This document shows, piece by piece, positions 9,492-20,736 of a DNA stretch of 64,000 nucleotides. A model generated the notes under the pieces. That model was not told where the DNA came from. It ran no database searches and saw only the letters and a program-made list of their open reading frames with translations. Made by a program: the position numbers and the translations under genes. The stretch covers positions 12,792,879 to 12,856,878 of the forward strand of contig CM044880.1 of NCBI GenBank assembly GCA_024500155.1, written 5' to 3'. Origin of the DNA: Chenopodium formosanum. Lineage: Eukaryota; Streptophyta; Magnoliopsida; Caryophyllales; Amaranthaceae. How positions within the stretch are numbered: position 1 is the stretch's first letter; each line of letters starts with the position of its first letter.

Positions 9492-12400
9492 TTAACAGTT
9501 GCAGCAGAACTTGTGAGCATCATACTCAGTTCTGGGATTGTGACAGGTCTTGTGGCTGACTTGAGAGTTGAGAACTTGTAAGTTCTCAGTTGCACCAGAC
9601 CCTACACCCTTTGACTTTGCCCTGGCATCCTTTGCAGCATTTGACTGATCTCTAACCCTTGGGTTTTGGATCACAAGTGCCTCTCCAGACCTTAACTCTT
9701 TCCCAGTAAGCCCTCCTTTGCAGGTGGCTTTGTTGTGTCCAAAACAACCACAACTTGAGCATCTAATAGTCCTTGACCTTTTGCCTGGTTGCTCTTCTCC
9801 AACTTCCCTTTTTTCTATTTCTGCTTGGTCTACCAACCCCCCTTTTCATCTTTGGTGGGTGAACATCAACAGGGTTCTCAGCAGCAGATTCAGGCCACTG
9901 ACTGAGGTCTGGTATAGGAGCAATGGAATGGCTATACACCTTTTTGTAGGTTTGTGCAGAATACCAGGAACTCACATACTTGTGAGGGTCAACTTTAGCA
10001 TGAGTCATTGCCCTTACAGCATGTCTGCAAGGTATGCCAGACAGCTGCCAAGCTCCACATGGTGTTTAGGCTGAGTGGGAACTGTAATTTGCCCTCATGA
10101 ATCTCATATTCTCCTGGGCTAGACTGAAAAGCTCTGCATGTTCTTGTGGATTTACTGATGTCTCTTACTAGCTTTGCTATTTTGGGGCACAATTCATCAT
10201 CACTCAAGGCCATTGCAGCCTCATGCCTTGAAGCTATCCTGACCATGCAAACTCTACTTATGCCTAGCATGAAAAACAACAAAATTAGACATGTAATAAT
10301 TCCAAACAAATTTTAAAAACAAGTGATAAGGGTCATTACCTTCTAGTAAGGTCAGAACTGGCCTATATCTGTCAGCTCCAAGTGTTGAGTTAAAACTCTC
10401 AACAAAGTTTGAAGTGTTGGAGTCATTGCACACATTGGGATCAAACTTGTGCCTACTCCACTTGGACTGGTCACCTAGATCTGCAAACCAGTTCATCACA
10501 TCCTCTCCTCCTTCCTTTTGAAGTCTTTCCATTGCCTTCCTAAATTTGAATTTGTTTGTTGCATTGCAAGCTCTCCAGAAAAGTATATACATAAGTGGAC
10601 CTGGAAAAGCTTTCTTGTAATTTCTAGACAAATGTCTACAGCAGTATCTTCTCTTAGCTTCAGGCCACCTATCTTTCAATGCCACATCAACACCCTAAAA
10701 CATACAACATTTTCAATGTGAGACATATAACTGTATTCAAGTTAGGCAAAAAAACATGAAAACAGAGTAAATACTCTCACCTTCTGTCTGTCAGATATTA
10801 TTGTCCAATCTTTTCTTTTTGATTCTTTCACTATGTTGTGAATGTTCCAGAAAAAATAACTCCAACTCACTTTGTCTTCACTGCTCACAATTGCATATGC
10901 AAGTGGATATATCTCATTGTTAGGATCTAAAGCTACAGCAGAAAGCAAAACTCCACCATAATTTCCCTTCAAATGAGCACCATCAACCCCAATCAATGGC
11001 CTGCAGCCAACTAGGAATCCTTACCACTGTCTAGCAAAGGATATGAATATGCTTGTGAACAAATTGACCCTTGGAATGCTCTCACTTTGATGCCATGCCA
11101 CAAAAGCTGTAGATCCTGGGTTTGTGCTCATAACAACTTCAACATATCTAGGCAAGTGTCTATAGGACTCATCATGTCCTCCAAATAACTCTTGAACAAC
11201 ATATCTCTTCAACCTATACAAAGTGGCTTGCTTCAAATAAATTCCAAACCTCTGAAAAAGCAGCTCATTAAGAGCCTTTCCTGGAATATCTGGATTTGCC
11301 CTTATGTCTTCCATCACTTTAGGAGCAGCCCATCTCACAGTACATATTGGATTATACATCTCTAAACCCCTAAAATTATGCACATCATGCCAAATCTTCT
11401 TGATAGCCCAAGTCTTTCCATCAGGCAGCCTACTTGCATGCATCCTATATTTACATCATTGTGCCAAGCATGTCACAGTATACCTCTTGTTGTCTGCAGC
11501 AACCACAGCAATTGCAAATCCTTCTTGAACTGCATAATCCTTCAAGGTCTCTCTCAAATGAGCCTTGTCAATGAATATCATCCAAGGTCTAAGCACTATC
11601 TTCCCAAATTTGACTTCTTCATACATTTCTCCATGCTTATATAGCTTGGCCATGTAAACATCATCATCAGAATCATCAATAAAATTTGACCAGAAGTTAG
11701 GTTCCCAGTTGTCTTCTATGTGGGGAACACTGTTTAATTCAAGTAATTCATCTTCAGGGACATCACCATCAGGTACAATATCTTCATCAGAGTCTACAAA
11801 TTCATCAGAAACCCTCACCAACTGCATAATCCTCATCCATAGAATCATCAGATCCAGATTCATCTTCAAAGTCATCACCAGAACCATCAGGATCACCACT
11901 AGCACCACCCAAACCAAAAGTAACCTTCCTTCTAGCACTAGGTCCAGTACTCTCCCCTAACTTAATGAGGTCTGTACCCTGTTTAGGAACTCTCCCTTTC
12001 TGACCACTCCATATACCTTTCCTAAATTGAGTTGTCTTAGGAATTTTTCTAGAAAATAGGGTAGGGTCAGTGAGTATATTAGATGGTTGGCTGTTTGGAC
12101 TTGATCTAGGTAGGGGAGTGTTGTGTTTAGTTGTGTTTTGGGCAGGTGAAAACCTAGGACTTCTTCTCAAAGGTAACTCTTTGAACAAAGTGTGTGGTGA
12201 AATTAGATAAGGTGGTAACTTGTCACTCCCATGCCCAACTGAAACTGGTTGTCTAGATTTCCCCTTGCTCTTACCCTTACTCTTTCCCTTACCTAGAGAA
12301 GAACTTTCACTCATCCCACTACCCTTGCCCATTCCCTTAGATGCTGCAATTTTTTCCTCTGCCTTCTCAAATGCCTTCTTACCCTTAGTATATTCCTTAC

Positions 12401-13217
12401 TAGACATGTCATTAGCCTGTTCATTGTGATCCTCATTTTGCAAATCAGCAGCAGTGACATCTAGATCATAGTTAAACTCTGTAGAGAACATTTGATCTAC
12501 TAAAGGGTCAGGAACAATATCATCTAAAGATGGGTCAGTAGCATTATCATCAGTGGTGGACTGATATTTCTTTATCAATCTCCTCCTTGGTTTGAGTTTG
12601 GTCAGTGATTCATTTGAGGATTGGTGAGGCTGTGGTTCACTCAAAGGCTGATTAGGATGGGTTTCTGTGACAGGTTCTTCACTGCTAGGTCTAATTATGT
12701 GTTGAAATAATATTGGAAGTGAGTCTGGTTCATTCACATCTAGAAGTGGAGGTGTTTCTGGTTCATTCAAAGGTGGAAGTGGAGGTGTTTCTGGTTCATT
12801 CACAGCTAGAAGTGGAGGTGTTTTTGGTTCATTCACAGCTAGAAGTGGAGGTGTTTCTGGTTCATCCAAATTAGGTGGTTGATTATCTAGTTCAACAGCT
12901 GCATTTCTCCTCCTATACTCAGACACTAAGTCATTCATGTAACTAGACTTCAATGGGTTTATTCCAACTAAAATCTCAAACACATTGTTGTTAGGAAATG
13001 TCCTAAACATCCTCTGTATACCCCCATCATCATCAATAGGCCAATGCTTCCCCCTATATGCATATGCAAAGATAGGGTTCACTATAAATACACCTTTCTT
13101 TTGTAGCCTATCTTCAAACTCAATCACTAAATCCAGCATATTGCAAAGATCACGATCCACTTTAATATCAATAATATGAACCTTATACTTAAATCTAAAC
13201 AAAATCTTGTCATCCAT
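9492..13217 (-). pseudogene. MuDR-family MULE transposase, frameshifted
   Basis: From ATG 13217 leftward: a PB1-like N-terminal region (residues ~1-110), a low-complexity part with about four NEPETPPLL-type repeats, then the MuDR N-terminal DNA-binding region (LRETLKDYAVQEGF...KRYTVTC). The MULE DDE domain follows: GVDGAHLKGNYGG gives the first Asp, IISDRQK the second, and NFVESFN supplies the Glu. Next come a SWIM zinc finger (CGAWQLSGIPCRH) and a CCHC knuckle (CSSCGCFGHNKATC). Two GT-AG introns (10695-10778 and about 10265-10340) are intact. Defects: frameshift near 11,815; TGA at 11456-11458 in a C-x-YRMHAS context; TAA at 11021-11023 before the DDE domain; frameshift near 10,060 that splits the SWIM finger; frameshift near 9,800. 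The enzyme is dead, but all domains remain recognisable. Confidence 0.9.
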
Positions 13218-13782
13218 TCTGCAAAATTAGGTCAAAACAGCACATTTTAATCTCAGTTTCAATTTAACATGTAATGCAACAATACTTAACAAATAATCTA
13301 ACCTAGTGTTACCTATCACACACCAACATACATATATCTACTCAAACACACCCCATTCGAATTATTTGTGCAAAAAAATACAACATTAAAGCAACAAATA
13401 ATATCACAGGCATATTGTGCATAATTAAAACCATAATTCGCTAACAATTTTACATGAAAATCACAATTCAACCATTTACACAAAAAGTTCATACACTACG
13501 AAACTAAGCGAAATCAGAATCATCAAAGGCTCAGATGAACACTCACCTTAAAAGATCAACAATGAAGTGCAAATTATGCTCGAATTTTGTTCAAATTGCA
13601 CGTCAATTAAGGAATCTCGCACCAGCATTAACAGAAGAAAGAGTGAGAAGAAGCAAGAAGATGAACGACTTCTCTGAGTTTAATATAGGTTGTTGAGAGT
13701 TTGAATGTGTTTATTTAATGTATGTGGGGTAAAGGGGGCAAATTAGTCAATATATTTTAAGTGGCATAACCTAAATATAACC
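13218..13782 (-). promoter_or_regulatory. Transposase promoter and leader with 5' intron
   Basis: The minus strand has a TATA-like CCTATATTAAA near 13,685 and a pyrimidine-rich leader. A strong donor AAG|GTGAGT lies at 13546, and an acceptor TTTTGCAG ends at 13219, two bases before the ATG. A 328-bp leader intron directly abutting the start codon is inferred. Confidence 0.55.
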
Positions 13783-13917
13783 TGTAATTAACGTTTGCTT
13801 AACGATGTACTTACTGTAGCAATTAGTTGTTAATTATGGGTGTACCGTTGATAATGAAAATTTCTTGAAGTGTACCAAAGATAAAAGCCAAAAGTTGGGG
13901 TGTACCAGTGATAATTT
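13783..13917 (-). repeat. MULE right terminal inverted repeat
   Basis: Inverted partner of 8416-8550; see the element entry. Its inner edge is followed by the transposase promoter. Confidence 0.9.
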
Positions 13918-15507
13918 CCCTAAATATATGCCTCGATTTATAATTATGAATATAAATGGAGGGGTGTAGGGAAGGAAATCATAGAGATTAGTACTTTTTG
14001 CACATTGTATAGAAGTCTAAAATTTGTGATGCTACCCTCTTTCCATTTTCTTCTAACACCAATTATCCTGCAACACATCACTTGTCTAGTTCCTTCGTCC
14101 ACAACAGCCACCAAGACACAACACCCCACCCCTTCTCCTTGACCACATATAGCTACACCATTTTTACAATGCACAAGGCCACAAAGAAAACTGGTGATAC
14201 ACTCACGACTTTTTACCTAAAAAACAACTCCCTACGCAACCTTGGCAACAATTAGTTTTTTTTTTTTTTTTTACACCATGATTGCTTTGTCAATGTTAAG
14301 CAATCACAAGACAACATAAGCACAAAATGGAAACAAGAATCACAAGAAAACACACGCACCATGAACTAGTTGTATATAAATTGTATATCAACAAAGTATA
14401 TTACTAAACATACATGTACCATTGATGATAACATTTGTCATATTTCACTTGGGATTTTAGATAGTTCTTAGGTTCTCAAAAGGCTAAGCTCTCAAAGTAC
14501 TAATCCCAAAAATAATAAATTTTTAATGTAAAGAAAAACTACACAAAAGTAAATAAAAAATTATCATAAGTAAAGTATAAAATTTATAGAATTAAATGAA
14601 GGATATTGAAAATTAAGTACACATCAGTAACATACAAAGAAAATATATAGTTGACTGACATATATAACCACATACATGAAACATGAAAAGAAATAATTAA
14701 TCAATAGAACAACTATACCCTAACTCTAAGATCTAGTTTAGCTCATTACAAGCTGCAGTTGCATACTCTCAATATGAATATATGACATCAAACAATTAAA
14801 TCTAGAATTGAAAAGCATAACCTCTAATTCTGAACAGAACCATTATCAAAACCATAATTTTCGCAATCGAAATCACATAACCTTGATTTCCAAAAATCGA
14901 ATTCAATCAAAGAAAACAATAATAATCAAATCCAAAATCTAGATGATAACATTACAAGACAAAAGTTACAAAATAATTAGAAGCTGACAATGTATCCATA
15001 GAAATTCATTAAAAACGAAATTTGAACTTAAACAACGATTCGTAAAAACGCAAATAAATAAATAAAAAAAAAAAGGAAATCAAGACAACAAAAAGCAAAA
15101 GCACAAGTTACACTACACAAAAAATTGAAAACACTATTTTATGTTTCAAATCATATATCTTTAAACATTAAAACCGAATTGATCCAAGACAACAAAGAAA
15201 ATTAAATAACTTACTTGTTCACATTTAAGAACTAACAAAGAGCAAAGAAGAATCGCAAGATGAAAATCAGAGAACATAAAATTCGTAGAAAGAGAGAGAT
15301 TTCACATGAAGAAAGAGAAAGTGTATCAGAAGAGAAAGAAAGGGAAATGGAGACCGACTAAATTAGGGGTAGTCATTCGAAGCGCTACATTTACCATCTT
15401 ACCCTTAATGAAGCGGGTGCATTGTGATCCGTCTGATGACGCACATTAACGGCTGATATAAGTTCCTAGTTCCCATTATAGACATTGGTTCTCACGTGAT
15501 CTCGATT

Positions 15508-15508
<1 letters not shown>
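13918..15508. other. No gene; AT-rich, leader-like block at the right end
   Basis: No supported coding frame. On the minus strand 15,370 to 15,200 resembles a 5' leader (pyrimidine-rich) ending GAACAA|GTAAGTT, a donor-like site. The block at 15,410-15,500 matches, in reverse, the plus-strand sequence at 3,530-3,590 (GAGAACCAAT...CTATAAT...GGAACTA...CAGCCGT), which suggests related transposon ends facing each other about 12 kb apart. Confidence 0.5.

Positions 15509-15579
<71 letters not shown>
15509..15579. repeat. (TA)n microsatellite, ~35 repeats
   Basis: An uninterrupted run of alternating T and A of about 70 bp. Both sides carry TTCTCACRTGATCTCGA, so the array sits between two copies of a short direct repeat. 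Confidence 0.95.
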
Positions 15580-15581
<2 letters not shown>

Positions 15582-16800
15582 TCACATGATCTCGACATTC
15601 ACCTCTTACCCACCCACCATTACCACCAAAAACCCACACCGACGCTTCCCGACCTCATAAGACCACCGTCTTCAACCTTAGCTACCTTAGGGATAAGGGG
15701 GAGGTGGTGGCAAGGAGAAGGCAGCGGTAGAGGCGGTGGCATGACGTCAAAGAGAAGGGGGCCGCAACCAAAAATTTGGGTAAATTTAGAGGAGAGAGAA
15801 AGTGTGTGTGGTTTCGGTGATGGTGGGCCGGGGTGGGTAAGGCGGTTTTGGTGGGGTGGGTAAGGTGGTGGCGTAGTTGGAGAGTGGTTTTAAGAAAAAA
15901 AAAATTATAAGGTGATTTCTTGTAAAAATTTGTTATAAAAGGTGTTTTTTTGCAAAATTTCCTTCAATCTTTTAATTTGTGTGTCAACCAAATATCTCTA
16001 ACTTATCAAATCTTATCATCAAATATTGAAATCTCTTGAATTTTCACTTCCCTTATTTTATATTGTCAACCAAAAAAGGCTCTTGTCGGCTAAAAATGAA
16101 CATGAAGAATAAAACAATGGAATTATATTGATGAAACACGGAAAAAAAAAAAAAAAGGATCAATTTTGAATGTGGGGATTGAATACAAATTTGATTTACA
16201 ACAATCTTGTGTGCATTAATATTACAAAACCTATAACTAATACTATAGTAATTATCCATAACATAATCATAACTAATAACGTGGAAGCTTTTTATAATAA
16301 ATTTTCTCTCCAAAACTATCACTGACATCATTTTTTTCCTTTTTTTTTTTTTTTTATTTTAAACATTTTCAAGGTAAAGCTAATATTTAAAAATGATTGA
16401 TTAATTATACGTTTTTGTAAAAGCTTTTATAACTAAATTGACTAAATACACAATTTATATTCCTTTTGGGTAAAGACAATTTACGACTGGTCTCTTTCAC
16501 TATCTTTTTTCCCTCTTAAATAGGTTTTTTTTTTCCTTTTTTGAAAAAAAAAAAAAAATCTTCTACACTTTATTGGTGATTGTAAAATTTGAATTTTTCA
16601 CTCTTTATTAAATCTTCAAAAATTTCTATAATGAATAAAAAAACAAACACTAACGTTTTAAAAATTTTACAATAGCTATAAAGTTAATTAGAATATTAAC
16701 ATCATGTCATTCATTTTAGCACAATTATTCTAATGAGAGGGATCACGATTTATAATGCTTTGTATAAAATATTTATATTGTACATTTACAAATAATTTTT
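15580..16800. other. No gene; low-complexity and repeat remnants
   Basis: 15.6-15.9 kb is rich in CCACC/GGTGG-type triplets, of the kind seen inside non-autonomous MULEs here. The rest is AT-rich with poly-T and poly-A runs. No protein family was recognised on either strand. Confidence 0.5.
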
Positions 16801-16810
16801 AATTATTAAA

Positions 16811-16837
16811 ACTGTGCATCGCACGGAACTAACCTAG
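16811..16837 (+). mobile_element. Helitron 3' terminus
   Basis: A short hairpin GTGC-ATC-GCAC is followed about a dozen bases later by CTAG and then a T, the standard 3' end of plant Helitrons (subterminal hairpin, CTRR, insertion before T). The matching TC 5' end was not identified, so the element length is unknown. Confidence 0.55.
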
Positions 16838-17643
16838 TATATTATCATTATTAACACCGTAGACATGCAGATGGCCTATGGAATAACTAAATTAGAGCAT
16901 TTGAACGAAGGGCAAAAGGACAAAAATACAGGGTAAAATCAGGGTGTTACATGTCTGGCTAAGTTAGGGGAATGTATATGCTTATTAAATTCATTGTATA
17001 TAATTATTAATGAAAAAGAAATATAAAATAAATCGTGAACATATGGTCATTTTTAATGTAACATGTCTATATGCTCATTTTTAGTGTATTAAGTGTCCAC
17101 TTTATACCACATGTTACTTTTTTTACGAAAATTATACACAAGTTTGATTATTGTAATTATTTTGCCTCTAAAAATTTGAATATCCATTTTAATTCTAACC
17201 TTGATTCATTATAGAGAAAATAAATTATCAAACTATAATATGATGGATTAGGAATTAAAAAATATACAAACAAAAAATAAAAAAAAATAAAAATAAAAAA
17301 GGTAAGACAAAATTATTACAACCAATTAATATTTATCACATATTACAATGTTTGTAATATTAATCACAATTCACAAATTCAAAAAATATAACATTATTAA
17401 ATCAAATTACAAACCAATAACATAAACTAACCTTTATTAACAATCTCTTCAAAAATACCAATAAACCATCACGAATAAACAAAGATACAGAAAACATAGG
17501 AGAGAGAAAATTTCAAGCAAAATTAAGAATTAATAATTAATGAAAGAATTAGGAAAAGAGAGATACATATATGTAAGAACTGAGATATAAAGAAAGGAAT
17601 AAGATCGGAAGAATATTGAAGAAGGAAGGAAAAGTAAGTAGTA
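16838..17643. other. No gene recognised
   Basis: AT-rich sequence with no convincing coding frame, RNA gene or clear repeat boundary. Confidence 0.5.
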
Positions 17644-17891
17644 TGTTAAGCCCATGAGAAAACTCACATGTGAGTGGTGTGTTATCCCACATTACTTGAG
17701 TGTATAAGTGAGAATTTGTATTGAAATGTGTATTCCACATTGAAGAAACAAGAAAGTTGTGTCCACTTTATAAGGCTAAGGGGGCTACTCCCTAAATTGC
17801 CATATGGTTTTGAGGTGGAATCTCCTTAGTCATATAAAGTGGACAGTTGTGACGGGTGTGGCTCAGACTCGTTTATCATGGTATCAGAGCC
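17644..17891 (+). mobile_element. Small LTR with primer-binding site (TRIM-like remnant)
   Basis: A 235-bp LTR begins TGTTAAGCCC and ends TTTATCA (17878). It is followed at once by TGGTATCAGAGCC, the classic primer-binding site complementary to initiator tRNA-Met. The TGTTAAG start and short length resemble terminal-repeat retrotransposons in miniature. No internal coding region or second LTR was found downstream, so only the 5' end remains. Confidence 0.75.
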
Positions 17892-18207
17892 ACGTTAGGC
17901 TGACTTTCCTGGCCCCTCTTAAGTTATGCATTCCATGAACGATTATTTCTTCTATTCTTTATTATAACCTGTTGATTTTAGTATGGAACATTTATTTTTT
18001 ATTAAATTCGGAAGTGAACATAACTTTCCTCCTTATAGGGTTGGTTGTCTTGACCCATTTCATATTTTTGAAAATTTTTAAAAATGCCAATTAATGGAGA
18101 CAAGTTTGTTCTAAAGGTAAGGTGTCAAACTACTCGGTTGCTAGAATAAGTTGGAAAATTATGAGGTTTAATTTCTTCTTGGCCTTTAAGAATATGTGTT
18201 TTAAATA

Positions 18208-18432
18208 CTCCCTCGATTTCATAATGTTAGTCTCATATGGGGCTTATTTTGAAATACGCAAGTCATAATTGCATAATTTAAGGTAAAGATTTCTTTACTT
18301 AGAGTCAGTCATCAATCCACAACCAATTAATTCCAAAAAAATCAAGTTATACATGAAATATATTCAATATGGGTAGATCTTTTTTAAATGCCCAAAATAA
18401 TATATGGGACTACCATTATGAAATGGAGAGAG
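18208..18432. mobile_element. Stowaway MITE (225 bp)
   Basis: The ends are CTCCCTCGATTTCATAAT and, inverted, ATTATGAAATGGAGAGAG, flanked by TA dinucleotides. TIR and TA duplication are diagnostic of Tc1/mariner-derived Stowaway elements. Confidence 0.85.
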
Positions 18433-18732
18433 TACCTTAATAGTTGTTATTGTTATTTTAGGTTGCTACTTAATTAACAGTTTATGTATAACAGCAGATC
18501 CTTGAAGCGAAATCAGTTGGTGTTTTTCTTGACAAAGTTTACCGTCCGGTTCGTGTGCGAGTTAATACTACAACTGAGTACGTACTAAACTTTGGCAAAA
18601 GTTTCAAAGAGAGTACTCAACTTTCATTTGTTGCAAATAAAGTAATGAGCCGGTGATCTATTTCCTGCCATTACCTATCATAATCGATTATTTGCAATTT
18701 TCTGTAAATACTTAACTTTTATTTTTTCCTCT

Positions 18733-19416
18733 TGTTGAATAATTTTGAGAATTTAGACAAAATTCATGTTAATTCATTAGTTTAATTAGGCAAAGGTGTT
18801 GTAAATTAATTAATAAAAGATTATTAAAGCAAATAACATTTTGAAGGAATTTTAAGAGTTCTCGGCAACAAGAAACGTTTTCTCGTACTATGGCAGTTAT
18901 TTTAACTCCATATGGACGGTTTTTTCCTTCCAAATATGGCAGTTCCATATGACGGTTTTCATTTGTGAAAATGGCAGTTATTTGCGTGAGTGGGGAGTTA
19001 TGCGCGTAAAATGGGGTGGTAGTTCTGTGACGGTTGCATTCGAAACTCCATGGCAGTTTTGTTATGTCCGTTGACACTTATTTGCTTTGGTATAAATATA
19101 TGTTCTTGGGAACATAGTTGTCAGCACTTTTTCAGAAAAAGAAAACTTGTTTCCTTTATTTCTTTTTCTTGAAAATCAATTGCAAGGTTAATTTGGCATC
19201 ATCATAATTTTACAAATTTTGTTTTACATTTAACCACAAATATACTACACACTATTGTGGTTATCTTCGTTGTATCTCCTAGTAATTTCGTGATACCCGG
19301 TGTGTTTAATTAGGGTCGAAATATTACTTTGGAAAACTGATTTTGTTCAGACCTCGAAATGAAATTTGTTCAAGTTCGTTGCAATTTTTGTGACCCGGTA
19401 AACATTTTCCCCAACA
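18733..19416 (+). repeat. Copia 5' LTR (684 bp)
   Basis: It starts TG and ends CA, with a TATA box TATAAATATA at 19091-19100 that would drive the genomic transcript. Repeated ATGGCAGTT motifs occur in its first half. Confidence 0.95.
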
Positions 19417-19450
19417 ATCCAAAGTAATAATTTCAGAAAAAGAGGCAACG

Positions 19451-20736
19451 GTGAAAGAATTGATGTCAAACTTTCAAAAGTTGGACAAATTTGAAGGAGT
19501 TGATTTTCGAAGATGGCAGAAGAAGATGCATTTCTTCTTGACCTCGATCGGGGTGGCTTATGTTATCGCAACTCCGAAGCTTGCGGAGAAGGAGGATGAA
19601 TCTTTGGATGAAACTAGGAAACGCAACAAGTGGGAGAATGACAATTACATTTGTTGTGGCCATATTCTCAATGGTACGTCTAATGAACTCTTTGATGTTT
19701 ATCAGTTTAATGATTCTGCTAAGTCTCTATGGGATGAATTAGAGGCTAAATATATGGCTGAAGATGCTTCTAGCAAGAAATTTCTTGTTAGCAAATTTAA
19801 CAATTACAAGTTTGTTGATAGTAGGCCAATTATGGACCAATTTCATGAAATCAAAGAATATTAAGAAGTCTTAGACACTATGACATAAATCTTGATGAGA
19901 CCTTTATAGTGTCATCTATTATTGACAAATTGCCTTCCTCTTGAAAAGACTTTAAAAATGGTTTAAAGCATAGAAAGGATGATGTAAATCTTGAGGGTTT
20001 GGCTTCTCACATTCGGATTGAGGAAGAAATTCGGGTGCAAGAGGGTAATAAGGATGTAAATCCTAGTTCCACTACGGTAAATGTAGTGGAGGATGCCAAG
20101 CCAAATGAGAGGAAGAGAGGTAATGACTCGAACAAAAATAAGGGCAAGAAGCCTAAATTTAGCGGTGATGATGCAAAGTCACGTGCTTGTTGGGTTTGTG
20201 GAAAACCCGGACATTTCAAGAAGGATTGCGCAATCTGGAAGAAAAAATTGAGCAATAAGAAGGCTCAAGATGGGAATGGCAATGCTAGCCAATCCCAAGA
20301 CAAACAAGGTAAATCTTGTGCACAAATTTCATTTAATTCGTTTATGGATTATGTGTGTATGATTTCTGAAATCAATTGTGTACAGGCTGATTGTTCGTGG
20401 TATATCGATTCGGGCGCATCAAGGCATGTGTGTAAGGATAGATCATTGTTCAAGACCTTCTTGGAGATTGGTGATGGAGAAATTCTCTATAAGGGTAATG
20501 ACTCTACAGCTAAGGTGCTTGGCAAAGGACAAGTGGAGCTAGTCTTTAGTTCGGGAAAGTCTCTTATTTTAAGAGATGTGTTGTATTCTCTCGAACTTAG
20601 GAGGAATCTTGTATCTGGTGCGATCTTGAATCGATTAGGTTTTAAAATGGTGTTTGAGTCAGATAAGTTTATTTTGTCTAAAGGAGGTCAATTTGTAGGA
20701 CTTGGTTATTTGTGTAATGGTATATGTTTAAGTTAA
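19451..20736 (+). pseudogene. Copia gag and aspartic protease
   Basis: The gag begins FQKLDKFEGVDFRRWQKKM, typical of copia UBN2-type capsid proteins. A frameshift plus TAA lies near 19,862, and a TGA replaces Trp in the LPSSWKDF motif near 19,930. After that the frame is open from 19,999 to 20,736, with a nucleic-acid-binding CCHC knuckle (CWVCGKPGHFKKDC) and the protease active site DSGAS in YIDSGASRHVC. The protease would cleave the polyprotein. The stop at 20,736 separates it from integrase, whose frame overlaps from 20,724. Confidence 0.9.

Larger units (their letters stand above)
8416..13917. mobile_element. Two-gene Mutator-like element (MULE), decayed
   Basis: The ends are 135-bp inverted repeats, 8416-8550 and 13783-13917, which match except at a few positions (outermost shared sequence AAATWATCACTGG). 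Inside, a MuDR-type transposase gene runs leftward (13217-9492) and a small GRF zinc-finger gene runs rightward (8744-9121). The two genes converge and their 3' ends are about 370 bp apart. The arrangement resembles maize MuDR (mudrA and mudrB convergent). Both genes carry stops or frameshifts, so this copy is not autonomous. I see no convincing 9-bp target duplication outside the TIRs; the flanks (AACAAAATC and CCCTAAATA) differ. Confidence 0.9.

Noticed and set aside
8407..13926. A 9-bp target duplication for the large MULE
   Set aside because: Flanks AACAAAATC and CCCTAAATA do not match, and shifting the boundary by a few bases did not help.
17644..18207. Cassandra-type TRIM with an embedded 5S rRNA promoter
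   Set aside because: LTR size and PBS fit a TRIM, but I could not see 5S promoter boxes and there is no second LTR.
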